The translations under genes were made by a program, and so were the position numbers. Below the pieces are notes generated by a model. That model was given only the letters and a program-made list of their open reading frames with translations. It had not been told where the DNA came from and did no database searches. Positions 1-6,574 of a stretch of DNA of 9,683 nucleotides are shown here, piece after piece. Source of the DNA: Alphaproteobacteria bacterium (lineage in GTDB: Bacteria; Pseudomonadota; Alphaproteobacteria; DSM-16000; Inquilinaceae); assembly GCA_029263555.1 (NCBI GenBank), contig JAJUFW010000066.1, positions 1 through 9,683 on the forward strand, read 5' to 3'. Position 1 is the stretch's first letter, and the number at the start of each line of letters is the position of its first letter.

Positions 1-1114
1 CGACCCCCGATCCGGGGCGGCGGCGCGTCAGCGCCAGCATCATGCCCATGCCGAAGCCGAGCGCGATCAGCGACGATCCGCCGTAAGACACGAAGGGCAG
101 GGTCATGCCCTTGGTCGGAATGAGGTGGAGGGTGGATCCCATGTTGATCAGGGCCTGGAGGCCGAACTGCACCAGCAGGCCGGCTCCGGCAATCAGGACG
201 AACAGGTTGCCGTCCCCCTCCAGCCGCGAAAATCCCCGCAGCACTACGAAGGCGAAGAGGCCGACCAGGACCAGGCACCAGAAAAGGCCGAACTCCTCGC
301 CGGCGACGGCGAAGATGAAGTCGGCGTGGGCGTCCGGAAGATAGAGCTTGACCGTGCCCTCTCCGGGGCCTGTGCCCCACAGTCCGCCACTCATGAAGGC
401 TTCGAGCGAGCGGTCGATCTGGTAGCTGTCGCCGCTCTGCGGGTCGAGAAACCGGTCGATCCGGCTTGCCACGTGCGGGAACAGGAAATAGCTGCCGGCC
501 AGCCCGGCGACGCCCAGCACGGCCAGGATGAGGACCAGGATCATCGGCAGGCCGGCAAGGAAGAACTGGGTTCCCCAGACGGCTGTGACGACCACCGCCA
601 TGCCCAGATCCGGCTGGGCCAGGAGCATGCCCATGATCACGGCGTAGAGCGCGGTCGCGATCAGATTGCCGGGCACGTCCGTCCGCAGCTTCTGCTGCGC
701 GAACAGCCAGGCGGCAACGACGGCGAAGGCCGGCTTGACGAATTCCGAAGGCTGGACCGAAAGCCCGGGAAGGTGGATCCAGCGCGTGGCGCCCTTGATC
801 TCGACGCCGGCGACCAGGGTCGCCAGCAGCCCGACCATGCTGACGGCCAGCATGGCCAGCGCCATGCGCCGGATTCCGGTCAGGCCGAGGAGCGAGGTCG
901 CGAGCATTGCCGCGACCGACAGCGTCAGGAACACCATGTGCCGCTCGACGAAGTGGAATTCGCCGAGCCCGATCCGCGCGGCCACCGGCGGGCTGGCAGC
1001 GGCGATCAGGATCGCGCCGAAGCCGGCCAGAAGCGCGAACGCGGCCAAGGTCCAGCGGTCGATCGTCCACCACCAGCGGCCAAGGACCGAGGTATCGTTG
1101 CGTGCCGGACGCAT
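1..1114 (-). CDS. ftsW: Peptidoglycan glycosyltransferase FtsW, lacking only its extreme C-terminus
   Basis: FtsW is the SEDS-family inner-membrane glycosyltransferase that polymerises lipid II into septal glycan strands, working with FtsI. I translated 371 residues without a stop, and the frame runs off the left edge. Since family members are roughly 370-400 residues long, only a short tail is missing. The protein is mostly hydrophobic membrane segments. Landmarks are RWWWTIDR at 13-20, QPSEFVKPAF at 121-130, PDAHADFIF at 260-268 followed by GEE at 272-274 (the loop with the conserved Asp essential in SEDS enzymes), and IPTKGMTLPFVSYGGSS at 332-348. The visible end, ALTRRRPG, is the usual basic cytoplasmic start of the tail. 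The ATG shares one base with the murD stop (TGATG) and has a GGGAGG ribosome binding site 9 bases upstream. RodA is the close relative, but the position next to murD and the INMGS-type sequence fit FtsW. Identification is firm. Confidence 0.96.
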   Translation of the reverse strand, partial: MRPARNDTSVLGRWWWTIDRWTLAAFALLAGFGAILIAAASPPVAARIGLGEFHFVERHMVFLTLSVAAMLATSLLGLTGIRRMALAMLAVSMVGLLATLVAGVEIKGATRWIHLPGLSVQPSEFVKPAFAVVAAWLFAQQKLRTDVPGNLIATALYAVIMGMLLAQPDLGMAVVVTAVWGTQFFLAGLPMILVLILAVLGVAGLAGSYFLFPHVASRIDRFLDPQSGDSYQIDRSLEAFMSGGLWGTGPGEGTVKLYLPDAHADFIFAVAGEEFGLFWCLVLVGLFAFVVLRGFSRLEGDGNLFVLIAGAGLLVQFGLQALINMGSTLHLIPTKGMTLPFVSYGGSSLIALGFGMGMMLALTRRRPGSGV

Positions 1115-2541
1115 CAGGCGGGGCCTCCCGCGCGCCCGTTCGTCCGGTCGGCCGGAAGCGCGCGGACGAGATCCGCGAACACTTCGCCCCGGTGCTCGAA
1201 GCTGCGGAACTGGTCGAAGCTGGCGCAGGCCGGTGACAGGAGAACCACGGCATCCTTCCGGCCGTCCCGAAGCGCCTGCCGGTAGGCCGCGCCGACGGCG
1301 GCCGCCAGATCGCCGCACCGTTCATAGGCGACGCGGCCGTCCAGATAGGCTGCGAACTTCTCCGTGCCCTCGCCGATCAGGAACGCCCGAACCACCCGGT
1401 CGAGGAAGGGCGTCAACTCGTCCAGACCGCCCTGCTTCGGCTTGCCGCCCGCGATCCAGTAGATCGTGTCGTAGCTGCCGAGCGCCCTGGAGGCGGCATC
1501 CGCATTGGTCGCCTTGCTGTCGTTGACGAAACGGATTCCGTCCAGCGTCGCCACCAACTCCTGGCGGTGCGGCAGGCCGGGGAAGCTGGAGAGGCCCCGC
1601 GCGATCTCCGCCGGGGCGACCCCAGCGGCGCGCAGCGCGGCATAGGCGGCAGCGGCATTCTGCCAGTTATGGCGGCCGGGCAGGGTCGGAATGTTCCTGA
1701 GATCGATGATTTCTTCGGCCCGGCCGGAGGTCTCGTCGACCAGCACGCCCGCAGCGGCATGGACGCCGCCGACGGCCAGGCTCGCATCGGGGGCCGAGGA
1801 CACCGGGACGATGCGGCGGTCGCCGCCGGCCCGCAGCAGCCGCCGGTGTATCTCCCGGCTCCAGTCGTCGTCGACGCCGATCACCGCGGTCGCGCCGGCA
1901 GGCTGGTGCAGGAACAGCTTTTCCTTGGCCGCCACATAGGACGCCATGTCGGCATAGCGGTCGAGATGGTCGGGGCTGACGTTCAGAAGCACGCCCACGT
2001 CCCAGCGCACGGCCGAAACCGTCTCGAGCTGGTAGGACGAACATTCGATGACATACCACCCGTCCCGGCCGAGGGGCGGCAGCGCGAGCGCCGGGGTGCC
2101 CAGGTTGCCACCCGCAGCCGCCCTGCGTCCGGCGGCGGTGAGCAGATGCCCGATCAGCGCGGTCGTCGTCGACTTGCCGTTGGTCCCGGTGATGCCGATG
2201 AAGCCGGCCTCGGCCTGGACCATGCCGAGCATGTCGATGTCGTTGGCGATGACGATGCCTGCGGCTTCGGCCTGGGATACGACCGGATGGGGCGCCGGAT
2301 GGCTGCGCGGGATGCCGGGGCTCAGGATCAGCATGTCGAAACCGGACAGCCCGCGGGAGGCCAGGTCCACGACCGGAACGCCGGCCGCGGAGGCCTGCTG
2401 CCGGGCGGCCTCGCCGTCATCCCACGCGCTCACCTCGGCGCCACCGGCGAGCAGGGCGGAAGCGGCCGTGAGGCCCGACTTCCCGAGCCCCAGCACGGCA
2501 ACCTTCTTCCCTGTCATGAAGCCGAGGTCGATCCTGTCCAT
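1114..2541 (-). CDS. murD: UDP-N-acetylmuramoylalanine--D-glutamate ligase MurD
   Basis: This cytoplasmic ATP-dependent ligase adds D-glutamate to UDP-MurNAc-L-Ala, the second amino acid of the stem peptide. It has 475 residues, close to the family's usual 440-480. The N-terminal Rossmann-like UDP-binding domain shows VAVLGLGKSG at 14-23 and SPGIPRSHP at 74-82. The central ATPase domain has the P-loop GTNGKSTTT at 119-127, ECSSYQLE at 166-173, NVSPDHLDRY at 187-196, and a Lys in AAK at 204-206 that aligns with the carbamylated lysine of E. coli MurD. The C-terminal domain has DSKATN at 341-346 and SPACASFDQF at 436-445, the D-Glu binding region. The first ATG is preferred over Met9 because GAGG lies 7 bases upstream of it and Met9 has no such site. 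It starts 4 bases after the mraY stop and its stop overlaps the ftsW start by one base, implying coupled translation. The last ten residues (about 466-475) are a poorly conserved Arg/Gly-rich tail. Confidence 0.98.
   Translation of the reverse strand: MDRIDLGFMTGKKVAVLGLGKSGLTAASALLAGGAEVSAWDDGEAARQQASAAGVPVVDLASRGLSGFDMLILSPGIPRSHPAPHPVVSQAEAAGIVIANDIDMLGMVQAEAGFIGITGTNGKSTTTALIGHLLTAAGRRAAAGGNLGTPALALPPLGRDGWYVIECSSYQLETVSAVRWDVGVLLNVSPDHLDRYADMASYVAAKEKLFLHQPAGATAVIGVDDDWSREIHRRLLRAGGDRRIVPVSSAPDASLAVGGVHAAAGVLVDETSGRAEEIIDLRNIPTLPGRHNWQNAAAAYAALRAAGVAPAEIARGLSSFPGLPHRQELVATLDGIRFVNDSKATNADAASRALGSYDTIYWIAGGKPKQGGLDELTPFLDRVVRAFLIGEGTEKFAAYLDGRVAYERCGDLAAAVGAAYRQALRDGRKDAVVLLSPACASFDQFRSFEHRGEVFADLVRALPADRTNGRAGGPA
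1124..1129 (-). promoter_or_regulatory. Ribosome binding site of ftsW
   Basis: GGGAGG lies 9 bases upstream of the ftsW ATG, inside the last codons of murD. The spacing is slightly long but acceptable, and it supports the start at the TGATG junction. Confidence 0.6.
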
Positions 2542-2545
2542 CGCC

Positions 2546-3631
2546 TTACCTCAGCTTCAGGGTGGAAAGCCCGATCAGGGCCAGGATGACGGCGATGATC
2601 CAGAACCGGATCACGACGGTCGGCTCCGCCCAGCCCTTCTTCTCGAAGTGATGGTGAAGGGGGGCCATGCGGAACACGCGCTTGCCTGTCAGCTTGAAGC
2701 TGGCGACCTGCACGATGACGGAAACGGTCTCGAGCACGAACAGCCCGCCGACGATGGCCAGCACGATCTCATGCTTGGTCACGACCGCAACGGCGCCGAG
2801 CGCACCGCCCATGGCGAGCGAGCCGGTGTCGCCCATGAAGACCATGGCGGGCGGCGCGTTGAACCACAGGAAGCCGAGTCCGGCCCCGATCAGCGCGCCG
2901 CAGAAGACGGCCAGTTCGCCGGAGCCGTTGACGAAGTTGATCTGAAGATATTCGGCGAAGATCGCGTTGCCGGCGACATAGGCGATGAAGCCGAAGCAGC
3001 CGGCAGCGATCATGACCGGCACGATGGCAAGGCCGTCCAGCCCGTCCGTCAGGTTGACGGCGTTCGACGCCCCGACCATGACCAGGACGGCGAATGGCAC
3101 GAGCAGGACGCCCAGGTCGATGAGGACGTCCTTCAGGAACGGGATGGCGAGCCCGGTTGCCAGCGGTGTCGGGGTGATGCGGATGAACCACCACGCGGCC
3201 ACTGCGCTGACCAGGATCTGGAAGGCAAGCTTGCCCTTGCCCGGCAGGCCCTTGGTGTTGCGCTTGGTGAGCTTCAGATAGTCGTCGCCGAAGCCGACCA
3301 GGCCGAAGCCGACGGTGACCAGCAGGACGATCCAGACATAGGCGTTGTCCAGGTCCGCCCACAGCAGGGTCGAGACGCTCATCGCCACCAGGATCATCAG
3401 GCCGCCCATGGTCGGCGTGCCGCGCTTCTTGAAATGCGACTCCGGGCCGTCGTCGCGGATCGGCTGCCCGCCGCGCTGGACCGCCTTGAGCCAAGCGATC
3501 AGCCGAGGGCCGAGCACGAAGGCGATCACGAGCGAGGTCAGCAGCGCGCCGCCCGTCCGGAAGGTGATGTACCGGAAGACGTTGAAGGCCGAGAAGCTGT
3601 CGGCGAGGGGATATAGAAGCTCGTAGAGCAC
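2546..3631 (-). CDS. mraY: Phospho-N-acetylmuramoyl-pentapeptide-transferase MraY
   Basis: MraY is the integral inner-membrane enzyme that transfers phospho-MurNAc-pentapeptide from UDP to undecaprenyl phosphate, forming lipid I. Starting at the GTG gives 361 residues, matching the family's typical 360, and puts LYELLYPLADSFSAFNVFRY at the N-terminus as in homologues. Signature motifs are all present: GTPTMGGL at 71-78, FGDDYLK at 114-120 (the paired aspartates), NLTDGLDGLA at 193-202, FMGDTGSLA at 265-273 with the catalytic-site Asp268, and PLHHHFE at 324-330 (the His triplet). About ten hydrophobic segments alternate with these cytoplasmic loops. An ATG further upstream in the same frame would add 28 residues that overlap murF and have no family counterpart, so I reject it. 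The GTG lies 10 bases after the murF stop, with AGGCGG at the right distance. Function is certain; only the start codon is inferred. Confidence 0.97.
   Translation of the reverse strand: MLYELLYPLADSFSAFNVFRYITFRTGGALLTSLVIAFVLGPRLIAWLKAVQRGGQPIRDDGPESHFKKRGTPTMGGLMILVAMSVSTLLWADLDNAYVWIVLLVTVGFGLVGFGDDYLKLTKRNTKGLPGKGKLAFQILVSAVAAWWFIRITPTPLATGLAIPFLKDVLIDLGVLLVPFAVLVMVGASNAVNLTDGLDGLAIVPVMIAAGCFGFIAYVAGNAIFAEYLQINFVNGSGELAVFCGALIGAGLGFLWFNAPPAMVFMGDTGSLAMGGALGAVAVVTKHEIVLAIVGGLFVLETVSVIVQVASFKLTGKRVFRMAPLHHHFEKKGWAEPTVVIRFWIIAVILALIGLSTLKLR
2549..2552 (-). promoter_or_regulatory. Ribosome binding site of murD
   Basis: GAGG sits 7 bases upstream of the murD ATG and includes the last sense codon of mraY (AGG). 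It favours this ATG over the in-frame Met codon eight codons further on, which has no purine-rich site before it. Confidence 0.55.
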
Positions 3632-3637
3632 TGGGCG

Positions 3638-3643
3638 CCGCCT
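3638..3643 (-). promoter_or_regulatory. Ribosome binding site of mraY, overlapping the murF stop
   Basis: AGGCGG lies 6 bases before the mraY GTG, and its first two bases are the last two of the murF TAG stop codon. It supports the GTG as the true start rather than the ATG 28 codons upstream. Confidence 0.65.
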
Positions 3644-5111
3644 AGTTGCCGCTTGCCGCGCGCCGGCGCGGGGTCTTGTTGTTTCCGTTGATGTCGTCGC
3701 CCTCGTCGAGGGCAAGGAGCGCGTCGACGATGCGGGCCATCCGGCTGCCGAGAGAGCCCTTGACCATCACCGCGTCGCCGGGACGAACGGCGGCTTCGAC
3801 GATGCGCGCCAGTGCCTCGCTGTCGGCCGCCGCCGCGCCGCGCATGGCGGGCGGAAGGGCGTCGTAGAGCCGTCCCATGTTGGGGCCGCAGACGAAGACG
3901 AGATCGACCTCGGCCGCGATCAGGACTTCCTTCAGCCCGACATGCAGCGCCTCGGCCTGGTCGCCCAGCTCCAGCATGTCGCCGAGAACGGCGATCCGCC
4001 GGCCGCGGTCGCCCAGATCGGCCTGCCCCAGCACCTGAAGCGCTGCGGTCATGGATACCGGGCTCGCGTTGTAGCTTTCGTCGATGACGAGCAGCGTGCC
4101 CCGGTCGTCCTCCCGGGCCACCCGGACGCGATGACGGGCGCCGCGGCCCTTCAGCGGCGTGATCCGGGCAAGGCTGCGTGCGGCGCGCACCACGTCTCCG
4201 CCCAGCGCCTTCACGGCGAGCAGTACGGCGAGCGAGTTTACGACCCAATGGCGTCCGGGCGCGGGGAGGGAATACTGGACCTGCTCCCCCTGAATCGATG
4301 CCGTCACGGCGCTGGCCGTGGCGTGGAGCGAACAGTCGACCAGGCGCGCGTCCGCCCGCTCGTGCTCGCCGAAGCTCCAGATCCGCCCCAGGCCCTGGGT
4401 TCGCGCATGGGCGACCAGGCGGGGATAGTACGGATTGTCGCGGTTGAGGATGGCGGTGCCGGCGGGTCCCATGCCCATGAAGATCTCGGCCTTGGCGTCG
4501 GCCACCGCCTCGACCGTTTCGAAATGCTCGGTATGGACCGCCTCGACCGTGGTGATGACGGCGACATGGGGCATCACCAGCCGAGACAGGGGGGCGATTT
4601 CGCCCGGGTGGTTCATGCCCAGCTCGAAGACGCCGTAGGCGCTCCTGGCCGGCATGCGCGCCAGGCTCAGCGGCACTCCCCACTGATTGTTCAGATTGCC
4701 TTCGGAGGCATAGGCCGGCGCCTGGTCGCCAAGCGCCAGGCGCAGCGCCTCCTTGGTGCCGGTCTTGCCGACCGAACCGGTGACCGCCACGATCCGCCCG
4801 GGCATCCTCAGCCGGGCCATGGCGCCCAGCGACCATAGCCCGTCCATGGTGTCGTCGACCATGAGGAGCGGGGCGTCGGGCGCCAGGCCGGTAGGGCGGC
4901 GATGAACCATCGCGGCCGCGGCGCCGCGCTTCAGGGCGTCGACGACGTAGTCGTGCCCGTCGAAATTCGGACCCTTCAGGGCGACGAACAGGTCGCCCGG
5001 CCGGGTTGTCCGGCTGTCGATCGAAATGCCGGTGGCGGTCCAACTGCCCCGGGCCGAGCCGTCGGTTGCCGCTGCCGCCTCCAGGGCGGTCCAGAGAACT
5101 TGTTCCGTCAT
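3642..5111 (-). CDS. murF: UDP-MurNAc-tripeptide--D-alanyl-D-alanine ligase MurF
   Basis: MurF is the last cytoplasmic Mur ligase. It uses ATP to add the D-Ala-D-Ala dipeptide, completing UDP-MurNAc-pentapeptide, the substrate of MraY encoded next. It has 489 residues, slightly longer than the E. coli enzyme (about 450). Visible motifs are IDSRTTRPGDLFVAL at 31-45 (UDP-sugar domain), the P-loop TGSVGKTGTKE at 111-121, EGNLNNQWGVPL at 137-148, ELGMNHPGEIA at 163-173, HTEHF at 193-197, DESYNASP at 344-351, LGDMLELG at 376-383 and KGSLGSRM at 451-458. A tail of about 20 residues after the last conserved helix is Asn- and Arg-rich and unlikely to be catalytic. The ATG overlaps the murE stop as ATGA, with a modest GGGAAG ribosome binding site 6 bases upstream, so translation is probably coupled to murE. 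Identification is firm. Confidence 0.98.
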   Translation of the reverse strand: MTEQVLWTALEAAAATDGSARGSWTATGISIDSRTTRPGDLFVALKGPNFDGHDYVVDALKRGAAAAMVHRRPTGLAPDAPLLMVDDTMDGLWSLGAMARLRMPGRIVAVTGSVGKTGTKEALRLALGDQAPAYASEGNLNNQWGVPLSLARMPARSAYGVFELGMNHPGEIAPLSRLVMPHVAVITTVEAVHTEHFETVEAVADAKAEIFMGMGPAGTAILNRDNPYYPRLVAHARTQGLGRIWSFGEHERADARLVDCSLHATASAVTASIQGEQVQYSLPAPGRHWVVNSLAVLLAVKALGGDVVRAARSLARITPLKGRGARHRVRVAREDDRGTLLVIDESYNASPVSMTAALQVLGQADLGDRGRRIAVLGDMLELGDQAEALHVGLKEVLIAAEVDLVFVCGPNMGRLYDALPPAMRGAAAADSEALARIVEAAVRPGDAVMVKGSLGSRMARIVDALLALDEGDDINGNNKTPRRRAASGN

Positions 5112-6574
5112 GCCGCGCTTCCCGTGCCGGTCCCGGACAATTCCTTCACCGCGGCACGGGCCTCGTCCGCGTCGCTGAAGGGGCGCACCCGGTCACCGAT
5201 GATCTGGCCGGTCTCATGCCCCTTTCCGGCGATCACCAGAAGATCGTCCGGCTGCAGGGCGGCGACCGCCTGCCGAATGGCCTCGGCGCGGTCGCCGATT
5301 TCGACCGCCCCGGGGCAGGCGGCCAGAATTTCGGCGCGGATCGAGGCCGGATCCTCGGTCCGCGGATTGTCGTCGGTGACGATCACGCGCTCCGCGAGAC
5401 GCGCCGCGATCTCCCCCATCACCGGCCGCTTGCCGCGATCGCGGTCGCCGCCGCAACCGAACACGCAGACGAGGCGCCCGACGGTGTGCGGCCTCAAAGC
5501 TTCGAGAACGGTTTCGAGCGCTCCGGGCTTATGGGCGTAGTCCACATAGATCGCAGCGCCGTTCGGATGACGGGCGACCAGCTCGAGCCGCCCCGGGACG
5601 CCCTTCAGGCGCCCGAGCGTGCCGGCCGCGTGGATCGGGTCGGCGCCGGCGGCGATCGCCAGCCCCAGGGCGCACACCGCATTCATGGTCTGGAAGCGCC
5701 CGGCCAGCGGCAGCACCGTCGAGACCGACCGGCCGTCGACGGTGAGGCGCAGGCGGGTTCCGTGGTTCAGCGGCTGGGTCTCGTCGATCCTGAGATGGCT
5801 GCCCTTGACACCGTAGGTCAGGATGCGGCGGCGGCCATTGGCGGCCTTTTCGGCCAGGATCACGCTTTCCGGCGCATCTGCGTTCAGAACCGCGGTCCCG
5901 TCCGCCTCCAGGATCTCTTCGAACAGCCGCGACTTCGCCTGGAGATAGGCCTCCATGCTGTCGTGGTAGTCGAGATGGTCGCGGCTCAGATTCGTGAAGG
6001 CGGCGGCGGTGACGCGGACGCCGTCCAGCCGGTACTGGTCGAGGCCGTGGCTGGAAGCCTCCATGGCCAGATGGGTGACGCCGGCGGCCGCCAGATCGGC
6101 CAGGGTCGCATGCAGCGCGACCGGGTCGGGCGTGGTCAGCGAGCCGTAGCGCTCCATTCCCGGCGCGACGACGCCGAGCGTTCCCAGGCTTGCCGCCTGA
6201 TGGCCCAGCATCTCCCAGATCTGCCGGGCGAAGGCGACGGTCGAGGTCTTGCCGCTAGTGCCGGTCACGGCGGCGATGGTCGAAGGCTGCCGGGCATAGA
6301 ACGCGGCGGCCATGAGCGCGAAGCGCCGCCGGGGCAGGTCGTCAGTGATCAACTCGGCCGCGGCGCCGGGGGGCAGGGAGGTGCCGGTCGGCGCTAGCAC
6401 ATGGGTCGCGCCCGCCGCGATGGCGTCGGTGATGAAGCCGCGCCCGTCGACGCGCGTGCCCGGCAGGGCCGCGAACAGGAAGCCCGGGCGCACGTCGCGC
6501 GAATCCGCCGTCAACCCCGTGATCGGGGGCAGCGTCTGCGCTCCGGCGCGGATATGGCGGTCTGCGTTCGTCAA
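5108..6574 (-). CDS. murE: UDP-MurNAc-L-Ala-D-Glu--meso-diaminopimelate ligase MurE, TTG start
   Basis: MurE adds the third residue of the stem peptide using ATP. The DNPR motif at 402-405 is the one that binds meso-diaminopimelate, so this is the DAP-adding rather than the lysine-adding type. Length is 488 residues, typical for the family. Other landmarks are TADSRDVRPGFLFAALPG at 22-39, the P-loop TGTSGKTST at 104-112, TTPDP at 147-151, EASSHGL at 172-178, NLSRDHLDYH at 195-204, the carbamylatable Lys of AKSRLFE (Lys214), YAHKPGALE at 346-354 and GKGHE at 450-454. The start is unusual. The only plausible initiation codon is a TTG overlapping the ftsI stop (TTGA), and there is no clear ribosome binding site just before it. 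The frame is open upstream into ftsI, but I found no ATG or GTG in the roughly 30 codons I read there. The N-terminus before the TADSR motif looks several residues shorter than in typical homologues. Function is certain, the start less so. Confidence 0.97.
   Translation of the reverse strand: MTNADRHIRAGAQTLPPITGLTADSRDVRPGFLFAALPGTRVDGRGFITDAIAAGATHVLAPTGTSLPPGAAAELITDDLPRRRFALMAAAFYARQPSTIAAVTGTSGKTSTVAFARQIWEMLGHQAASLGTLGVVAPGMERYGSLTTPDPVALHATLADLAAAGVTHLAMEASSHGLDQYRLDGVRVTAAAFTNLSRDHLDYHDSMEAYLQAKSRLFEEILEADGTAVLNADAPESVILAEKAANGRRRILTYGVKGSHLRIDETQPLNHGTRLRLTVDGRSVSTVLPLAGRFQTMNAVCALGLAIAAGADPIHAAGTLGRLKGVPGRLELVARHPNGAAIYVDYAHKPGALETVLEALRPHTVGRLVCVFGCGGDRDRGKRPVMGEIAARLAERVIVTDDNPRTEDPASIRAEILAACPGAVEIGDRAEAIRQAVAALQPDDLLVIAGKGHETGQIIGDRVRPFSDADEARAAVKELSGTGTGSAA
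6571..6574 (-). other. TTGA stop/start overlap of ftsI and murE
   Basis: The TGA of ftsI and the TTG of murE share three bases within TTGA. This mirrors the ATGA overlaps at the other junctions but with a TTG initiator. The preceding bases (TTACTCGAA) contain no recognisable Shine-Dalgarno; the nearest purine run, GGGAAG, is about 20 bases upstream. Initiation of murE therefore probably depends on ribosomes terminating on ftsI. Confidence 0.7.

Noticed and set aside
125..1285. A 386-codon plus-strand open frame at the left end of the window.
   Set aside because: It lies opposite ftsW, which I translated without a stop and with all family motifs. No plausible protein signature is visible on the plus strand.
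1567..2589. A 340-codon plus-strand open frame opposite murD.
   Set aside because: Antisense shadow of murD, with Gly/Arg/Asp/Gln-rich composition and no domain.
2048..3616. A 522-codon open frame on the plus strand, opposite murD and mraY.
   Set aside because: It is antisense to two genes with complete catalytic motifs. Its translation is rich in Asp, Glu, Gln, His and Arg with no recognisable domain, as expected for the complement of GC-rich coding DNA.
3632..3715. An ATG 28 codons upstream of the mraY GTG that would lengthen MraY.
   Set aside because: The extra residues are Arg/Thr-rich, overlap murF, and precede the point where known MraY proteins begin; the GTG has a matching ribosome binding site and gives the usual length.
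5006..6397. A 463-codon plus-strand open frame opposite murE and the start of murF.
   Set aside because: Same antisense artefact: no domain, composition typical of shadow frames, and murE fully explains the DNA.
6547..6574. TTGACG at the murE start as a possible -35 promoter element with CATATC as -10.
   Set aside because: The spacing is only about 12 bases instead of 16-18, the -10 match is poor, and the hexamer is explained by the start codon and second codon of murE.
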